A stretch of DNA of 18,900 bases from Limnohabitans sp. Its GTDB lineage: Bacteria; Planctomycetota; Phycisphaerae; Phycisphaerales; SM1A02. The translations under genes and the position numbers were made by a program. Below, in pieces: positions 7,801 to 15,080 of this stretch. The number at the start of each line of letters is the position of its first letter. The stretch's first letter is position 1. Under the pieces are notes generated by a model that worked only from the letters and a program-made list of their open reading frames with translations, did not search any database and was not told the origin of the DNA. The stretch spans positions 1 through 18,900 of the forward strand of contig JASGCF010000020.1 in assembly GCA_030054275.1 (NCBI GenBank), in the 5' to 3' direction.

Positions 7801-8612
7801 CGCACGAGTCGGGGCACCAGTGGTGGGGCAACATCGTCATGCCGGGCAAGGGCCCGGGCGGCAACATCATCAGCGAGGGTCTTGCCGAGTTCAGCGCGCT
7901 GATGCTCGTTCATCACGAGCTTGGCGAAGAACAGGGGATGGCGCTTCGCCGTCGTTGGGAGCGTGCGTACGTCCTTGGTCGAAGCCGCGACGACGAGCGC
8001 TCGATCAACCGCACCGACGGGACGCGTCCGGGCGACCAGGTTGTCACCTACAACCGCGCGGGCTTCGTCTTCTGGATGCTGCGCGAGAAGATGGGTGAAG
8101 ACGCGATGGTCGCGGGCCTGCGTGCGTTCGTCGACAGGTGGAAGAACGGCGTCGAGACGTCGGAAGGCCTCGACTTCCCGCTCATCGAGGACATGGTCGA
8201 GAGCCTGCGCGCGCACGCACCGGACGTGGCTGCGTTCGACGCGTTCGTCGGGCAGTGGATCTTCGGGACGAAGCTGCCGGAACTTGAACTGGGCGAAACT
8301 GCCGTCACGCTCGATGCCGCCGGAGGGACGGCCACCGCGGCGTTCATCGTCGACGGGACGTTGTCGAACATCGCGAAGGGCGGTGGCGAGGTCGAGGTCG
8401 TGGTGCGCGTGTACGGCAAACCGGGTGTGGAGCCGCCCGCGGATGGAAGGGGGCTGAAGGATGCGCCCTTCGAGGACGTGACCGTGCGATTGAAGGATGA
8501 CGAGTCCGCGACGTTCCGCATCGCGACGTCATTCAGGCCCGTCAAGGTCGTCGTCGACCCCGAGGTCAGGCTTCTGTTTGCCGGTCGGAAGCGCTGCGAG
8601 TCGTCGCTCTGA
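4854..8612 (+). CDS. ABC-2 permease fused to an M1-family zinc aminopeptidase
   Basis: The protein has 1252 residues. Residues about 1-640 carry two ABC-2-like membrane halves, roughly six plus seven helices, for example at 28-47, 70-90, 117-142, 160-185 and 190-212, and a last one near 610-630. From about 640 on there is a peptidase region outside the cytoplasmic membrane. It contains a GAMEN-like strand (GYAQGFPGNISFSEGIGYLAK), the zinc motif HESGH (H984, E985, H988) and the third zinc ligand E1008. There are 19 residues between HESGH and that Glu rather than the classical 18. I recall the same 19-residue spacing, with an SExLAE(Y/F)SAL context, in other permease-M1 fusions. A Tyr in YNRAGFVFWML is a candidate catalytic residue. 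GTG 4854 is fixed by GGGAGG at 4842-4847 and the GTGA overlap with the ATPase gene. Codons are markedly more GC-ending than in the propeller gene. It likely couples transport with peptide trimming at the membrane surface; the substrate is unknown. Confidence 0.92.
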   Translation: MISRALAIPLAIPLLELKNSWKRPLHWIMLVAFGLMSFGFVAGGVQISTGSADTGGAKVEINSAFNLAFSDILLFALLLPFFVAVIFGMPVLGDFDRRINRLISATPISHVGYAFSRFLASFAVIALILGLWLVVQIGIYELYPLDANDRVRGAFNLWHYIAPLLITTLPLAVFTGGVSMWLGVRTRQPVLVFALPVVIVISGLFFVWVYNSPRLPLWVSQLMQYADPAGVRWMLRTFVDEDRGVAYYNTAAFAPDTSFLLSRAALVAIGLVATVATGRRLARTEHDDLRVGDPIALLAAARTSAPNFAETEHAAIAARGSLPDCTVRPPGFVVATGHVLRAETRALLRSPGVWLFGPLILLQSWAATAFRDGPFDTETLVTTGFAAAGVFNTLTLLLCFLVLFYTVESLVREERCGLSGIFRASPVPTASVLAGKVLANAAMALVIIGCASLAIAMVLGKQAIDTGIDITFEVPVLFLILGVLLAPTLIVWGAFVSFLYALLRNRFVVYGVALGALIATGFATQFGYLNWVTKWHMWSSIQWSELDRLAFMWDAIVVNRVLMLSLAAFFIVATLELWPRRLPDIRAVADRAKPWPLFRASIVPVLAALPVFAIGTYAGLSVRAGYEGAPERDAQKAYWKRNSSTWENAPVPALDKVDGEVKIYPETRSLEVVATYVLRNPHMKAMAEVPITVGSHFTTSDWTVEGVATDPEKRDQPLPAIENRNGLYVVIPSRPLARNETVAISFKLKGEFPRGWSRSGAGASEFLLPSGVVLTSFSPSFLPVVGFVEGVGVDTENRRDAREYPLDHWKSRVDPAFGPAWETDVRLAVEGPSDWVINVVGVEKESTESDGRRRTVWETEHPVRFFNIVGGPLDSKEGDGARVYFSRRTPHNVDTMVKALAAARKSYGAWFGEYPWTNLRVTQFPGLAGYAQGFPGNISFSEGIGYLAKPLAGEEDPDRDFDDGAAPEPEESNALDVAFYIVAHESGHQWWGNIVMPGKGPGGNIISEGLAEFSALMLVHHELGEEQGMALRRRWERAYVLGRSRDDERSINRTDGTRPGDQVVTYNRAGFVFWMLREKMGEDAMVAGLRAFVDRWKNGVETSEGLDFPLIEDMVESLRAHAPDVAAFDAFVGQWIFGTKLPELELGETAVTLDAAGGTATAAFIVDGTLSNIAKGGGEVEVVVRVYGKPGVEPPADGRGLKDAPFEDVTVRLKDDESATFRIATSFRPVKVVVDPEVRLLFAGRKRCESSL

Positions 8613-9225
8613 GAGCAAGCACCGCGGCCTCGCATGCCTCGATGTCGGGAACACGGCTGAAGCCACCGAGCAGCGGCGTCGACAAGCCTGCGTTCTCGGG
8701 AGACCCGTTGCGCGTCTGGCTGGGACCCGGGCTGAGCTGGATGAAGCGAAGGTCGCCGGTTCCGTCAGGCCGGATCTTCTTGATCACGTCGACGAGGCGA
8801 TCCGGGCCGTACGACGATACGTTCGTTACGCGGCCGATCTTGATGATGATCGCGCGTTGACTTGTGATGCAGTAGGCGGTTCGGGCCGCTGCGCGCCGAA
8901 GGAACCCCGGGATCATCAGGTTCGCGATCCCGAGCACGAGGCACAGGACCGCAAAGGGCGCAATATCCAGGCCGACATCGCTCCAGCGATGGTCTGGGCC
9001 CTGCGCCGGCGCGGGTGCGTACAGGATGTACAGGATCGAGAAGACGGCGACGGTGAGGGCGAGCGTGGTCAGACATCCGCCGAGGTAGGTCGTGAAGCGA
9101 TACGAGCGCGCGACAGAGTCGGGGACGGGTGATGCCGCGTACCACAACTCTTCGTCGGGTCGGAGTTCGGCGCTGACCACGGACGCGAGTTCGGGACGGA
9201 GCCCGGGATTCGTGGCGATCGACAT
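8566..9225 (-). CDS. Two-helix membrane protein with bacterial PH-like domain
   Basis: The protein has 219 residues. RPDEELWYAASP near residue 22 is a common lead-in to such proteins. Two hydrophobic helices follow at about 46-70 and 88-107, then a soluble C-terminal domain beginning AARTAYCITSQRAIIIKIG (about 112-131). This resembles the T-x-YxIT-x-RA strand of bacterial PH (bPH) domains. It is probably an inner-membrane protein with a cytoplasmic PH-like domain of unknown ligand. ATG 9225 is preferred over 9282, because the longer form would translate part of the palindrome block. No Shine-Dalgarno site is visible. The 3' end overlaps the permease-peptidase gene by 47 bp, tail to tail. It could be transcribed from its own promoter or by read-through from the DUF1501 gene upstream. 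Confidence 0.75.
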   Translation of the reverse strand: MSIATNPGLRPELASVVSAELRPDEELWYAASPVPDSVARSYRFTTYLGGCLTTLALTVAVFSILYILYAPAPAQGPDHRWSDVGLDIAPFAVLCLVLGIANLMIPGFLRRAAARTAYCITSQRAIIIKIGRVTNVSSYGPDRLVDVIKKIRPDGTGDLRFIQLSPGPSQTRNGSPENAGLSTPLLGGFSRVPDIEACEAAVLALRATTRSASDRQTEA

Positions 9226-9249
9226 GCATAGGAAGATACTGGAGACGGT

Positions 9250-9300
9250 GCACGGCACGTGCCGTGCGGTGCCAGGCACCATCTGGCACTGCCTGGCACC
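9250..9300. repeat. Palindrome block with GGTGCC/GGCACC arms
   Basis: An 18-bp perfect palindrome, GCACGGCACGTGCCGTGC, covers 9250-9267. Immediately next to it, GGTGCCAGGCA (9268-9278) pairs with TGCCTGGCACC (9290-9300) across an 11-nt loop. The left arm is also part of a smaller palindrome, GGTGCC-A-GGCACC (9268-9280). The block fills most of the 81 bp between the DUF1501 stop and the PH-protein start. It could end DUF1501 transcription or be a REP-like dispersed palindrome. No T-run accompanies it. Confidence 0.8.
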
Positions 9301-9306
9301 CCGCCG

Positions 9307-10728
9307 CTAGGCACGGAGGATCGCCGTGTTCGGCTTGCCCTTCACGTCGGTGAGGCGGAAGTCGCGACCTGCATGGCGGTACGTGAGCCGCTCGTGATCG
9401 AGTCCGCAGAGGTGCAGTACCGTCGCGTGCCAGTCGTGGATGTCCATGACGCCGTCAACGGCGGTATCGCCAATCTCGTTCGTGCTGCCGAAGCTGAGTC
9501 CACCTTGGACGCCGCCGCCCGCCATCCACATCGTGAAGCCCTTTGCGTTGTGATCGCGGCCGTCGCCGTTCTGCGCATAGGGCGTTCGACCGAACTCGCC
9601 GCCCCAGAGGACAAGCGTGTCGTCGAGCATGCCGCGCTGCTTGAGATCGGCAAGGAGCGCCGCAATCGGTTGGTCGATCTCGCCGCACTGCTTCGCGAGT
9701 TCGTCGCGAAGATTGCGGTGCGTATCCCAACCGCCGTGGCTCACTTCGATGAATCGGACGCCCTTCTCCGCGAGGCGTCGCGCGAGCAGGCACTGCCGTC
9801 CAAAGCCATCTGTCGGCTCCTTGCCAATGCCGTACATATCGAGCGTCGCCTTCTTCTCATCAGACAGGTCGACCAGATCCGGCACTTCTGCCTGCATACG
9901 GAAGGCAAGTTCGTAACTCTGAATCACGCCCTCGAGTTCGCGATCTTCCTTCTCTCGCTTCAGCCGCTCCTTGTTGAGTCGCTGAATCAAGTCGATCTGC
10001 TCGCGCTGAGACTTGGTGCCGTAGCGCTCGTTGTCGATGTGGGGAATGGCATCTTGCGACTGATTCGCACGGTTCCCACCGATACGCACGGGCGTCGCTT
10101 GGTACGCCGCTGGGAGAAATCCATTCCCGTAGAGCTGTGCACCGCCGTTGTCGCCACGAGGATTGATCGCAACGAACCCCGGGAGATTTTCGTTTTCCGT
10201 GCCGAGGCCGTAGAGGCTCCATGCACCCATCGACGGGCGCACGAATTGAAACGAACCAGTGTGCAACTGAATGGACGCTTGCGCGTGCGCGGGGATCTCG
10301 GCCTTCATGCCGCGCAAGAGGCAGAGTTGATCGGCCTGCTTCTGCAGATTCGGAAAGAGATCGCTGATCCAGAGACCAGACTTCCCCGACTGTGAGAACT
10401 TCCATGGGCTTGCGAGGAGTTTCGAGTTCCCGCGGAAAGTCTTGCCATCCATCGACGCGAGTTCGGGCTTGTAGTCGAAGGTATCGACATGACTCGGCGC
10501 ACCTGCCATACAGAGAAAGATGATGCGCTTCGCGCGCGGTGCGAAGTGCGGTCGCTTCGGCGCGAGCGGATTGAGTCCTGCGTCGTCGTCTCCAAGGAGG
10601 AACGATGCAGCACAGGCACGCGAAGCCATCGACGCAAACGCAACAGAGCCAAAACCGCATGCGGCCAGGCGCAGCATCTCACGACGGCTGAGAGCGGTGG
10701 GGAGGCGGTTGTTGCAGAGTTCGGACAT
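9307..10728 (-). CDS. DUF1501 family Tat-exported protein
   Basis: The protein has 473 residues, normal for DUF1501. A Tat-type leader is visible: SRREML with R15-R16, then a hydrophobic stretch ending in RACA, so export to the periplasm in folded form is expected. The body carries the family's hallmarks: IIFLCMAGAPSHVDTFDYKP, SHGGWDTHRNL, LWGGEFGRTPYAQNGDGRDH and the C-terminal DWHATVLHLCGLDHERLTYRHAGRDFRL. The fold is related to the alkaline-phosphatase/sulfatase superfamily, but the reaction is not established. In planctomycetes the gene almost always accompanies a PSCyt1/DUF1549/DUF1553 gene, as here: it begins 95 bp after that gene ends on the same strand. The ATG at 10728 is preceded by CACC and has no convincing Shine-Dalgarno site. 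Confidence 0.93.
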   Translation of the reverse strand: MSELCNNRLPTALSRREMLRLAACGFGSVAFASMASRACAASFLLGDDDAGLNPLAPKRPHFAPRAKRIIFLCMAGAPSHVDTFDYKPELASMDGKTFRGNSKLLASPWKFSQSGKSGLWISDLFPNLQKQADQLCLLRGMKAEIPAHAQASIQLHTGSFQFVRPSMGAWSLYGLGTENENLPGFVAINPRGDNGGAQLYGNGFLPAAYQATPVRIGGNRANQSQDAIPHIDNERYGTKSQREQIDLIQRLNKERLKREKEDRELEGVIQSYELAFRMQAEVPDLVDLSDEKKATLDMYGIGKEPTDGFGRQCLLARRLAEKGVRFIEVSHGGWDTHRNLRDELAKQCGEIDQPIAALLADLKQRGMLDDTLVLWGGEFGRTPYAQNGDGRDHNAKGFTMWMAGGGVQGGLSFGSTNEIGDTAVDGVMDIHDWHATVLHLCGLDHERLTYRHAGRDFRLTDVKGKPNTAILRA

Positions 10729-10823
10729 GGTGCACTCGTTTCTTGAGGTCTCGCGGAGGAAGCCGTGTGAGAAGTCGTGTTCGTATTCGTGATCGTGGAA
10801 AGGGCAACTTGTTTGTGTGGCAA

Positions 10824-13589
10824 TCAGTCGACAGTTCGGAATTCACCCGACAGTACAAGCGCTTGGCACAGTGCCGACCATTCCGGATTGCGCGGCGGAG
10901 GAACGCCTTCGCTCGTCGATCCAGCAGCGCGCTGTTGGATGCGTTGGCGAATGCGATCGCGCACGGTTCTGCTTTGCCCATTGTTCGACGCGGCTTGCGC
11001 TTGGGATTGCTCGCGCCCGTATGCGGTGCGGAAGTCATCGAGGAAATCGCTGCAAGCACGCATTTCCGCACTCGTGGGCTCTCGACCAAATGCGATCGTG
11101 AACGCAACTGCGATGCGACCGCGTTCATCTCGCTCGGCGCTCGTAACCCGTACTGCGAAGGCATCTGCAATGCGCGTGATTTCGTCGCTATTCAAGAGGT
11201 AGAGCGCCTGCGTTGGCACATTCGTTGCATCGCGCTGGCCTGTGACGAATGAACTCTCTGCGAAGTCAAACACTTCAAGCGACTCTGGCGCGCGGTCGCG
11301 GAGTATCGGGAGATACACGCTTCGTTTCCCGTCACGCGCATCGAAGAGGCCTGCGAACATGCGATCTGCCTGCGGCCCTCGCATGCCACCTTCACTGAGA
11401 TTCACGGGTGATCCAGCGCGTGGGGCGAGGTCAAGTGAACCTGCAGTGGCCAGCATCGAGTCGCGAATCGCTTCGGCTTCGAGACGCTTCTTTGGCATGC
11501 GCCAGAGGTATGTGTTGTCTGGATCGATCTCGGCATCACGCGCATCAAACGCGCTTGACATGCCATAGGCCTGTGTCAGCATGATTTCGCGAATCAAGGC
11601 CTTCGTGCTCCAGTCAAGCGCGATCAGCCGCGTCGCAAGATGATCGAGCAACGCAGGATGCGACGGAGCTTGACCGCTCATACCGAAATTGTCCGGCGTT
11701 GGCACGAGGCCTTTGCCGAACAGATGGAGCCACACGCGATTCGCCCACACGCGTGCTGTCAGCGGGTTGTCATCAGAAGCGATCCACTCTGCAAACTGCA
11801 GGCGTCCGCTGCCCTTACTGATGCGAGGTTCGTCGCCATGGGAAAGAACTTGCACGAACCCGCGCGGAACAACGACGCCGGGCTTGTCGAGTTCCCCGCG
11901 ATCAAGCATGCGAGCGTTCACGGACTTTGCACGATCGACTACACCCATGGCAACCAAGTTGTCGAGTGTGGGCGCGCCGTTTTCATCGAAGCGATCGAGG
12001 AGCGAACCAACATTTTCGGTCACGCCGCGAGTCGCACGCGCGCGGACGATTTGTTGTTGGATGTTTGAAGGAACTTCTTCGCCGCGTCGTCGTGCTGCTT
12101 GGGCTTCTGCGATCACCGCATTCGACTTCTCAAGTTCCTCGCGCGCGCGTGCTTCTGCGGCGCTCAGCAGCGAAACTTGTTGTCGAGACATGGAAGGTCC
12201 GAGCGGGACATCTGCGTCATCGGGAAGTGCAATGAGTTCTGCAGGGTGATTGTTTTGCGCTGCGTCGAAGGTGCCGTAGCGCGTGTCTGTCGAGAGGAAA
12301 ATGCCAGCGACTGCGTAGTAATCCTTCTGCGGAATTGGGTCGAACTTGTGATCATGGCAGCGTGCACACGCAACGGTGAGTCCAAGCATGCCTTGCGTCA
12401 CCGCATCGATCTGTTCGTCTGCAACATCCATTTGAAACTGGGGCTTCCCGCGGGCGTTGTGGCTCTTCGGCCCGATGGCGAGGTAACCAGTTGCAATGAG
12501 ATGTTCTGCGCGCTCGGTGGAGTTTGCAGCTGGCAAGAGGTCGCCCGCAAGTTGCTCGACAAGGAAACGGTCGAACGGCTTGTCTTCGTTGAAGCTTGCA
12601 ATCACATAATCTCGATAGCGCCAAGCATGCGGGTAAAGCGTATTCGCTTCTTTGCCGCTCGATTCTGCGTATCGCGCAACATCAAGCCAGTGTCGACCCC
12701 ATCGCTCGCCGAACTGCGGGCTCGCGAGCATGCGATCGATGGCGCGCGCAAACGCGTCCGCTGAAGAGTCTTTCTCGAACGCAGCGAGTTCTTCAACAGA
12801 GGGCGGAAGCCCAAGAAGGTCGAAACTCGCACGACGCAAGAGTGTGCGGCGATCCGCTTGGGATGCGGGTGTCAGGCTGCGTGAGGAGAGTTCGGAAAGA
12901 ATGAATTGATCGATCGGCGTGTGCAGCCAGTTGGCAAACTCCTGCGAAGCACCCGAAATGTCTGGCGTCGCCTGTTGCCGCACGGGTTGATACGCCCAAT
13001 GGGTTTCTTTCCCGCGTGCGATGTCAGCGGCAGTCCAGCGATGCGCGGTTCCTGGTGATGCGCCGGATCCAACAGCTCCTTCGACGCGAGGATCGGGAGC
13101 GCCCATGGCAACCCACGCTTCGAGCGTTGCAATGTCTTCATCGCGGAGTTTGCCAGCTGGAGGCATCTCGTAGTCTGCGTCCATGTAGCGCACAGCGCGC
13201 ACGAGAAGACTCGAATCGATATCGCCGGGAACGATTGCTGGCCCCGAGTTGCCACCTTTGAGCGTTGCTTCGCGCGTGTCGAGTTTCAGCCCGCCCTTTG
13301 CCTTGCCACCTGAGACAGAGTGGCAGCCGTAGCAGTTGGCTACGAGAATCGGTCGGACCTTCGATTCGAAGAATTTGAGTTCTTCGGCGGTGAGCTGCGG
13401 TTGCGCTTCCTTGTCGGCCGAGGCGGCGAACCCAGTCGATGCTTCGGTTGATGCTCCCATGGATGTTTCGTCATCCATCATTTGCGCATGCGTCGCTGTG
13501 GCGACGATGCCAATCGCGGCCAATACAGCAACTGCGAAGACGGTTTGCAGGTGGGGGCGCAGGGCATCAAAGCGTCTGAGAGTTGACAT
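10824..13589 (-). CDS. PSCyt1 cytochrome-like protein with DUF1549 and DUF1553 domains
   Basis: The protein has 921 residues. It has a signal peptide (MSTLRRFDALRPHLQTVFAV onward to THAQ) and a low-complexity acidic spacer. The PSCyt1 domain follows, with heme-binding CYGCH (C86, C89, H90) and a likely distal Met in YEMPPAGKL. DUF1549 contains LDVARYAESSGKEA and EQLAGDLLPA. A second CxxCH, CARCHDHKFDPIP (C408, C411, H412), is well known in this family. DUF1553 contains NPLTARVWANRVWLHLFGKG and LEAEAIRDSML. The protein is probably periplasmic and heme-containing, acting with the DUF1501 protein encoded just downstream, perhaps in polysaccharide degradation or export; this role is inferred. ATG 13589 is chosen because it gives a normal signal peptide. 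In-frame ATGs also occur at 13604 and 13619 inside a 15-bp duplication, and the frame stays open upstream to 13856. Confidence 0.93.
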   Translation of the reverse strand: MSTLRRFDALRPHLQTVFAVAVLAAIGIVATATHAQMMDDETSMGASTEASTGFAASADKEAQPQLTAEELKFFESKVRPILVANCYGCHSVSGGKAKGGLKLDTREATLKGGNSGPAIVPGDIDSSLLVRAVRYMDADYEMPPAGKLRDEDIATLEAWVAMGAPDPRVEGAVGSGASPGTAHRWTAADIARGKETHWAYQPVRQQATPDISGASQEFANWLHTPIDQFILSELSSRSLTPASQADRRTLLRRASFDLLGLPPSVEELAAFEKDSSADAFARAIDRMLASPQFGERWGRHWLDVARYAESSGKEANTLYPHAWRYRDYVIASFNEDKPFDRFLVEQLAGDLLPAANSTERAEHLIATGYLAIGPKSHNARGKPQFQMDVADEQIDAVTQGMLGLTVACARCHDHKFDPIPQKDYYAVAGIFLSTDTRYGTFDAAQNNHPAELIALPDDADVPLGPSMSRQQVSLLSAAEARAREELEKSNAVIAEAQAARRRGEEVPSNIQQQIVRARATRGVTENVGSLLDRFDENGAPTLDNLVAMGVVDRAKSVNARMLDRGELDKPGVVVPRGFVQVLSHGDEPRISKGSGRLQFAEWIASDDNPLTARVWANRVWLHLFGKGLVPTPDNFGMSGQAPSHPALLDHLATRLIALDWSTKALIREIMLTQAYGMSSAFDARDAEIDPDNTYLWRMPKKRLEAEAIRDSMLATAGSLDLAPRAGSPVNLSEGGMRGPQADRMFAGLFDARDGKRSVYLPILRDRAPESLEVFDFAESSFVTGQRDATNVPTQALYLLNSDEITRIADAFAVRVTSAERDERGRIAVAFTIAFGREPTSAEMRACSDFLDDFRTAYGREQSQAQAASNNGQSRTVRDRIRQRIQQRAAGSTSEGVPPPRNPEWSALCQALVLSGEFRTVD

Positions 13590-13619
13590 GGTGGGGCTCA
13601 GCATGGTGGGGCTCAGCAT
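13587..13619 (-). repeat. 15-bp tandem duplication across the PSCyt1 start
   Basis: On the - strand ATGCTGAGCCCCACC occurs twice in a row (13619-13605 and 13604-13590) directly before ATG 13589. It gives three in-frame start codons, each preceded by CACC, and would encode MLSPTMLSPTMST. None has a Shine-Dalgarno site. Confidence 0.85.
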
Positions 13620-13987
13620 GGTGGAATTCTCGACGAGATGGGCCCGCGCGCAACACTCGGTTGGAGGGTTCGCTCGTAGCGCCGATTGAAACGCCGGGAT
13701 GCGTTGGCGCATTGCGATTGGAATCTCGTCTTCCCGCATTTTGATTACATCGGCCGAGCGATGGCCGCGGATCGCCGATCGTGAGCGTTCTCTGGGCGTT
13801 TTCTGGGCGCTCTCTCGGCGCTCTTTGTGAGGGAAATTGGTGCGCCGCGCTTGCAAATGCGCGCTCCTGCGCGACCTTCTCGGGGGCGGTCCGAGATCTG
13901 CGACCGCCGCTTGAGGGCTGTGACCTTGAATGTGACTTTGGGTCGACTGTATCGCCCTGCGTAGATTTTCCCCGATTGGCGTTCCTC
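13620..13987. other. Divergent intergenic region between the PSCyt1 and lectin-like genes
   Basis: I see no gene here. It contains four 11-bp tandem repeats (13780-13823) and a 7-bp inverted repeat, GGCGGTC-N10-GACCGCC (13885-13891 and 13902-13908). A weak candidate promoter for the + strand gene is TTGGGT (13938-13943) with TAGATT (13962-13967) at an 18-bp spacing. Both strands have open frames reading into the flanking genes, but their translations are low-complexity and precede clear signal peptides. Confidence 0.5.
13780..13823. repeat. 11-bp tandem repeat, four copies
   Basis: The copies are CGTGAGCGTTC, TCTGGGCGTTT, TCTGGGCGCTC and TCTCGGCGCTC. The last three agree closely and the first is degenerate. 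The 11-bp period is about one helical turn, so the same DNA face would be presented repeatedly. The array lies between two divergent genes. Confidence 0.65.
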
Positions 13988-15064
13988 ATGCTCCAACTGC
14001 CTTCTCTCCCTCGTTCGGTTTCATCGCGAATGGCTGCCGCTCTCATGGCGTCGGTCAGTGCTGTCGCCTGCCATGCGCCGGTGTTTGCGCAAGGCGCGAA
14101 TCTCTGCGCCGACGCGCAGTACATCAAGGGGTACGGGTCGTACGCATTCAATACAGCGGGTGCAACCACCGACGGCGTGGCCGACGCCCTCTGCCTCTTC
14201 TCTTCGCAGTCAAACATCTTCAACGATGTCTGGTTTCGCTTCGTCGCGCCCGAGACCTTCGTGGTCGAGGTCACGAACTGCAGCGCGTCCGCGCTCGACT
14301 CGAAGATCGCGATCTACGCAGACAGTTGCGCTGGTCCCGTGATTGCATGTTCGGATGACAATTGCGGATTGCAAACGCGCGTGAGTTTTGCAGCAACAGC
14401 TGGAGCGACCTACCTCATTCGTATCGGCTCGTTTAACTCGGCCGTCACTGGGAGCGGCACGCTGACTGTTGCGCAGTTGCCGCTTCTTGGCGATGTGACC
14501 GACAAAGCGACAGGCCAGCGATATGTCGCTGTCGCAGCGACAACATGGACTGGAGCAGAGGCTTTAGGTGTTGCGCTCGGCGGACATCTCGTGTCGATCG
14601 GCGATGCGGCGGAACAGGAGTTTGTGTGGCAGAACTTCCGCACGCTTGGTGGCGTTGATCGGCGCATTTGGATTGGTTTTTCGGATCAGACCGTCGAGGG
14701 ATCGTTTGCGTGGTCCGACGGAACGCCCGCGAAGTACACCAACTGGAACACGGGTGAGCCGAACAACTCGGGCAACACCGAGGACTACGCAGAGATGCTG
14801 GGTTCGTCTGGCAAGTGGAACGATCTCAACAACACGGGCTCGGGCTACCCACACATTGCGGTGATCGAACTTGCAGGTGGCGGTGGCGGCGGCGGTGGGT
14901 GCCCAGCCGACCTTGATGGTGATCAACTTGTCACCGCCGCGGATCTGTCGCTGCTCCTTGCGAATTGGGGCGGACTACCCGACTTCGATATCAGCGGAGA
15001 CGGCTTTGTCGACGCCGCTGACTTGTCGCTCTTGTTGGCAGCGTGGGGTGATTGTCCGCTGTGA
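13988..15064 (+). CDS. Secreted PPC-like plus C-type-lectin-like protein with dockerin-like tail
   Basis: The protein has 358 residues. A signal peptide runs to about residue 35 (CHAPVFAQ/GAN). Residues about 36-165 resemble a bacterial pre-peptidase C-terminal (PPC) beta-sandwich (NIFNDVWFRFVAPE, SKIAIYADSC, TYLIRIGSF). A C-type lectin domain follows from about 175 to 295, with WTGAEALGVALGGHLVSI, WIGFSD, the calcium-site triad E257-P258-N259 and W277-N278-D279. EPN in animal lectins is linked to mannose-type binding, so a calcium-dependent carbohydrate ligand is plausible. An eight-Gly linker (297-304) leads to two EF-hand-like dockerin repeats (DLDGDQLVTAADLSLLL and DISGDGFVDAADLSLLL). This tail probably serves for cell-surface anchoring or sorting. 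ATG 13988 gives the signal peptide. A longer frame from 13781 adds 69 unlikely residues. No peptidase domain is present. Confidence 0.87.
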   Translation: MLQLPSLPRSVSSRMAAALMASVSAVACHAPVFAQGANLCADAQYIKGYGSYAFNTAGATTDGVADALCLFSSQSNIFNDVWFRFVAPETFVVEVTNCSASALDSKIAIYADSCAGPVIACSDDNCGLQTRVSFAATAGATYLIRIGSFNSAVTGSGTLTVAQLPLLGDVTDKATGQRYVAVAATTWTGAEALGVALGGHLVSIGDAAEQEFVWQNFRTLGGVDRRIWIGFSDQTVEGSFAWSDGTPAKYTNWNTGEPNNSGNTEDYAEMLGSSGKWNDLNNTGSGYPHIAVIELAGGGGGGGGCPADLDGDQLVTAADLSLLLANWGGLPDFDISGDGFVDAADLSLLLAAWGDCPL

Positions 15065-15080
15065 ATGGCGTGCGGTGCGT

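Noticed and set aside
6780..8216. 478-codon - strand open frame opposite the M1 peptidase region
   Set aside because: It lies wholly opposite a sequence with an intact zinc-peptidase motif and has no recognisable domain; it is a codon-bias shadow.
9259..10395. 378-codon + strand open frame opposite DUF1501
   Set aside because: It would begin inside the palindrome block and covers a clear DUF1501 gene on the other strand; the translation shows no family features.
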